Below, in pieces: positions 19,984 to 21,651 of a stretch of DNA of 21,651 bases (the first letter of the stretch is position 1; every line of letters starts with the position of its first letter). The notes below the pieces were generated by a model. The model worked only from the letters and a program-made list of their open reading frames with translations. It did no database searches and had not been told where the DNA came from. This stretch comes from Priapulus caudatus (lineage: Eukaryota; Priapulida; Priapulimorpha; Priapulimorphida; Priapulidae), in the NCBI RefSeq assembly GCF_000485595.1, contig NW_014577257.1, positions 276,080-297,730 of the forward strand. The letters run 5' to 3'. Both the position numbers and the translations under genes were made by a program.

Positions 19984-20264
19984 GTGGACACACTAGCCGA
20001 TTTTTCATGCGATTGAGCCACCCGGCTGAATGATGATGATAGTCACATGATTGAAAATGTCACCGTTTGATTGGCTGATAAATTGTACATTCGGGCGCGC
20101 CATAGATATACACAACACATAATTATCAAAACATTTTTGATTCGGGCGACTCAGCCGGTCGACTCGAAAATCGACCGCGACTCACTGGACACACTAGAGG
20201 CGATTTCAGCCGGCCGGCTCAGCCGGGCGGCTCGACCGCATAAAAAATCGCCTAGTGTGTCCAC
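19984..20264. mobile_element. Foldback MITE with a third, internal terminus
   Basis: The left end GTGGACACACTAG and the right end CTAGTGTGTCCAC form an inverted repeat that extends about 46 bp with roughly five mismatches, through CGATTTTT.ATGCG and GAGCC.CCCGGCTGA. A third copy, TGGACACACTAG followed by AGGCGATTT, lies inside at 20186 in the left-end orientation, so 20186-20263 alone is a 78 bp foldback. A further 7 bp stem (CGGTCGA and TCGACCG) is at 20156-20177, and CAGCCGG is repeated through the right half. There is no transposase. Ends of the form GGGGTGGACACAC recall hAT-type elements; no target duplication is clear. Confidence 0.8.
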
Positions 20265-21072
20265 CCCTTTACACAGATAACCAACCGCCTTGCGACGACG
20301 AGGTTTTGACCGTTTTGTTGTAACCGTCTTGTTCATGTTTCACTGAAATTCACGTTGCTGTCGGTTGAGAGTCGACGCAGAGCCTTTAATATTTTTTTTA
20401 AGCTCAGTTTAGTTTCGGTTCTAATCAATTGACGTGCTCAGCTGAATAACCAACTATTCATGAGAAACGTCTAAAAAGTTAATTTCTAATAGTGTATAGA
20501 TTGATTAGCAAAATAGGTATATAACGTAAGCGAAATTATTTCGTATGATTATTTTTTCTATTAATCATTTTAAATCAATCTAAATTCGATAAGGATCAAT
20601 ATAAACAGCTGCGCGTGTAGATATGATATGCCAGGTAGGACGCATCGCAGTCTGCGGATGTTTAGTAGACGTGCCTATCCGGTATAACTATGAATTACAT
20701 CCTGATGTAGGATGGGTACATTATTCTCTGGTTTATACGCCAAACTGCCAACGCCTTTGAACTAAATTTGCCGCATGTAACGATAGCAACATTTGGGAAA
20801 TGTTGTTTGTTGTCGTTTAACTTATTACCACGAAATTATGAGGGTGGGGGGGGGAGAATTCGCCGGGTTGTGGAGCGGACCGCGCGTTATGCATAGTGCA
20901 TGATCAAACTGTGAAGACAGGATACACGCGCTAACAGGTGTTTAGCGAATACGTGTAATTCGGTTAAAACATGGCATTGTTGGTAGCCATTACAAAGATT
21001 AACGTCGACGTGATGAATATTTATGTGAAAAGAGTCATAACTTATCTGGCTAAGATATTCCTGCTCGCACCT
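20265..21072. other. Unique DNA
   Basis: No gene recognised. Small features: a TACATC/GATGTA stem near 20697-20710 and a run of nine G at 20846-20854. The frame on plus that starts at 20971 is extended only because it runs into the CT repeat. Confidence 0.5.
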
Positions 21073-21073
21073 G

Positions 21074-21122
<49 letters not shown>

Positions 21123-21335
21123 GATCAAGCGCTCTCTCTCGCTTTCTCTCTCTCTCTATTTCGCTCTCTCTGTCCCTTTCTCCCAATTTCTTTCTTTTCC
21201 TCCATCTCTCACCCTGTCTTCCTCGCTCTTCCTACCTCCCTCTACTCTTTCCCTTTTTTTCTACTTCCTCCGCTCTCTCTCTGTCTCTCTTTTTCACCCT
21301 CTTTATCCTTCCCCTCTCTCTCTGTCTCTATCGGC
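21073..21335. repeat. (CT)n pyrimidine tract
   Basis: Pure CT at about 21083-21120, an ATGATCAAGC interruption, then imperfect CT/TTTC/CCTC sequence to about 21335. Serine/leucine frames across it are artefacts. Confidence 0.95.
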
Positions 21336-21475
21336 ATAGTCTAACTGAAACGTTCCCAGGCGAGTTGCTGTTAGGCGCAGACCGACTTTCTATATTCTCC
21401 CCCAGTATAATCCACGACAATTTCACGCGCGCAGTAACTATACTTACTCCCACCCATCTTTATGTTTTGTCGCAT
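21336..21475. other. Unique spacer
   Basis: About 140 bp with no recognisable feature. Confidence 0.5.

Positions 21476-21651
<176 letters not shown>

Overview
This window looks like non-coding nuclear DNA from a eukaryote, most likely a marine invertebrate. A mollusc or other lophotrochozoan is an inference from the style of its repeats, not a demonstrated identity. No protein-coding gene, rRNA or tRNA could be supported. The long open frames are almost all by-products of simple repeats (poly-Ser/Leu from CT, poly-Arg/Glu from GA, poly-Thr or poly-Val from ACT, Cys-Val from GT) or of minisatellites whose unit carries no stop codon. The remaining frames are 60-115 codons long, match no family I recognise and lack convincing exon boundaries.

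Layout. 1-1820 is unremarkable unique DNA. 1821-2431 is a 21-22 bp minisatellite. 2645-4908 is a large simple-repeat block: a CT tract, a 61 bp spacer, a GA tract, a CpG-rich island, more GA, then a (ACT)n tract of about 290 bp. A 32 bp minisatellite follows (4954-5203), then GA repeats and a 15 bp G-rich minisatellite (5910-6540), then a degenerate ~33 bp minisatellite (6815-7250). From 7480 to 12334 the DNA is mostly unique but holds several mobile-element relics: a TA-flanked foldback element (8448-8662), a short inverted-repeat element (9705-9878), a 687 bp non-coding element with paired terminal motifs (11371-12057), and a widespread-type repeat opening with a strong hairpin (12076-12334). 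12373-13760 is microsatellite-rich. 13770-15178 is unique and partly CpG-rich. 15179-16441 is a ~57-copy, 22 bp minisatellite. 16935-17345 is tetranucleotide repeat ending in a (CAGG)n run, followed at once by a perfectly spaced 29 bp minisatellite (17353-17832). CA and TA repeats follow, then about 1.5 kb of mostly unique DNA, a 281 bp foldback element with an extra internal terminus (19984-20264), more unique DNA, and CT, CTGT and CA repeats running off the right edge.

There are no genes that work together here. The biology is that of tandem-repeat growth and non-autonomous DNA transposons. The most informative signals are the two-tier terminal motifs of the 687 bp element, the three-copy terminus of the element at 19984-20264, two separate 22 bp arrays that resemble each other and are stop-free in all minus-strand frames, and the mirror-image CT/GA block. 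I found no convincing new biological system.
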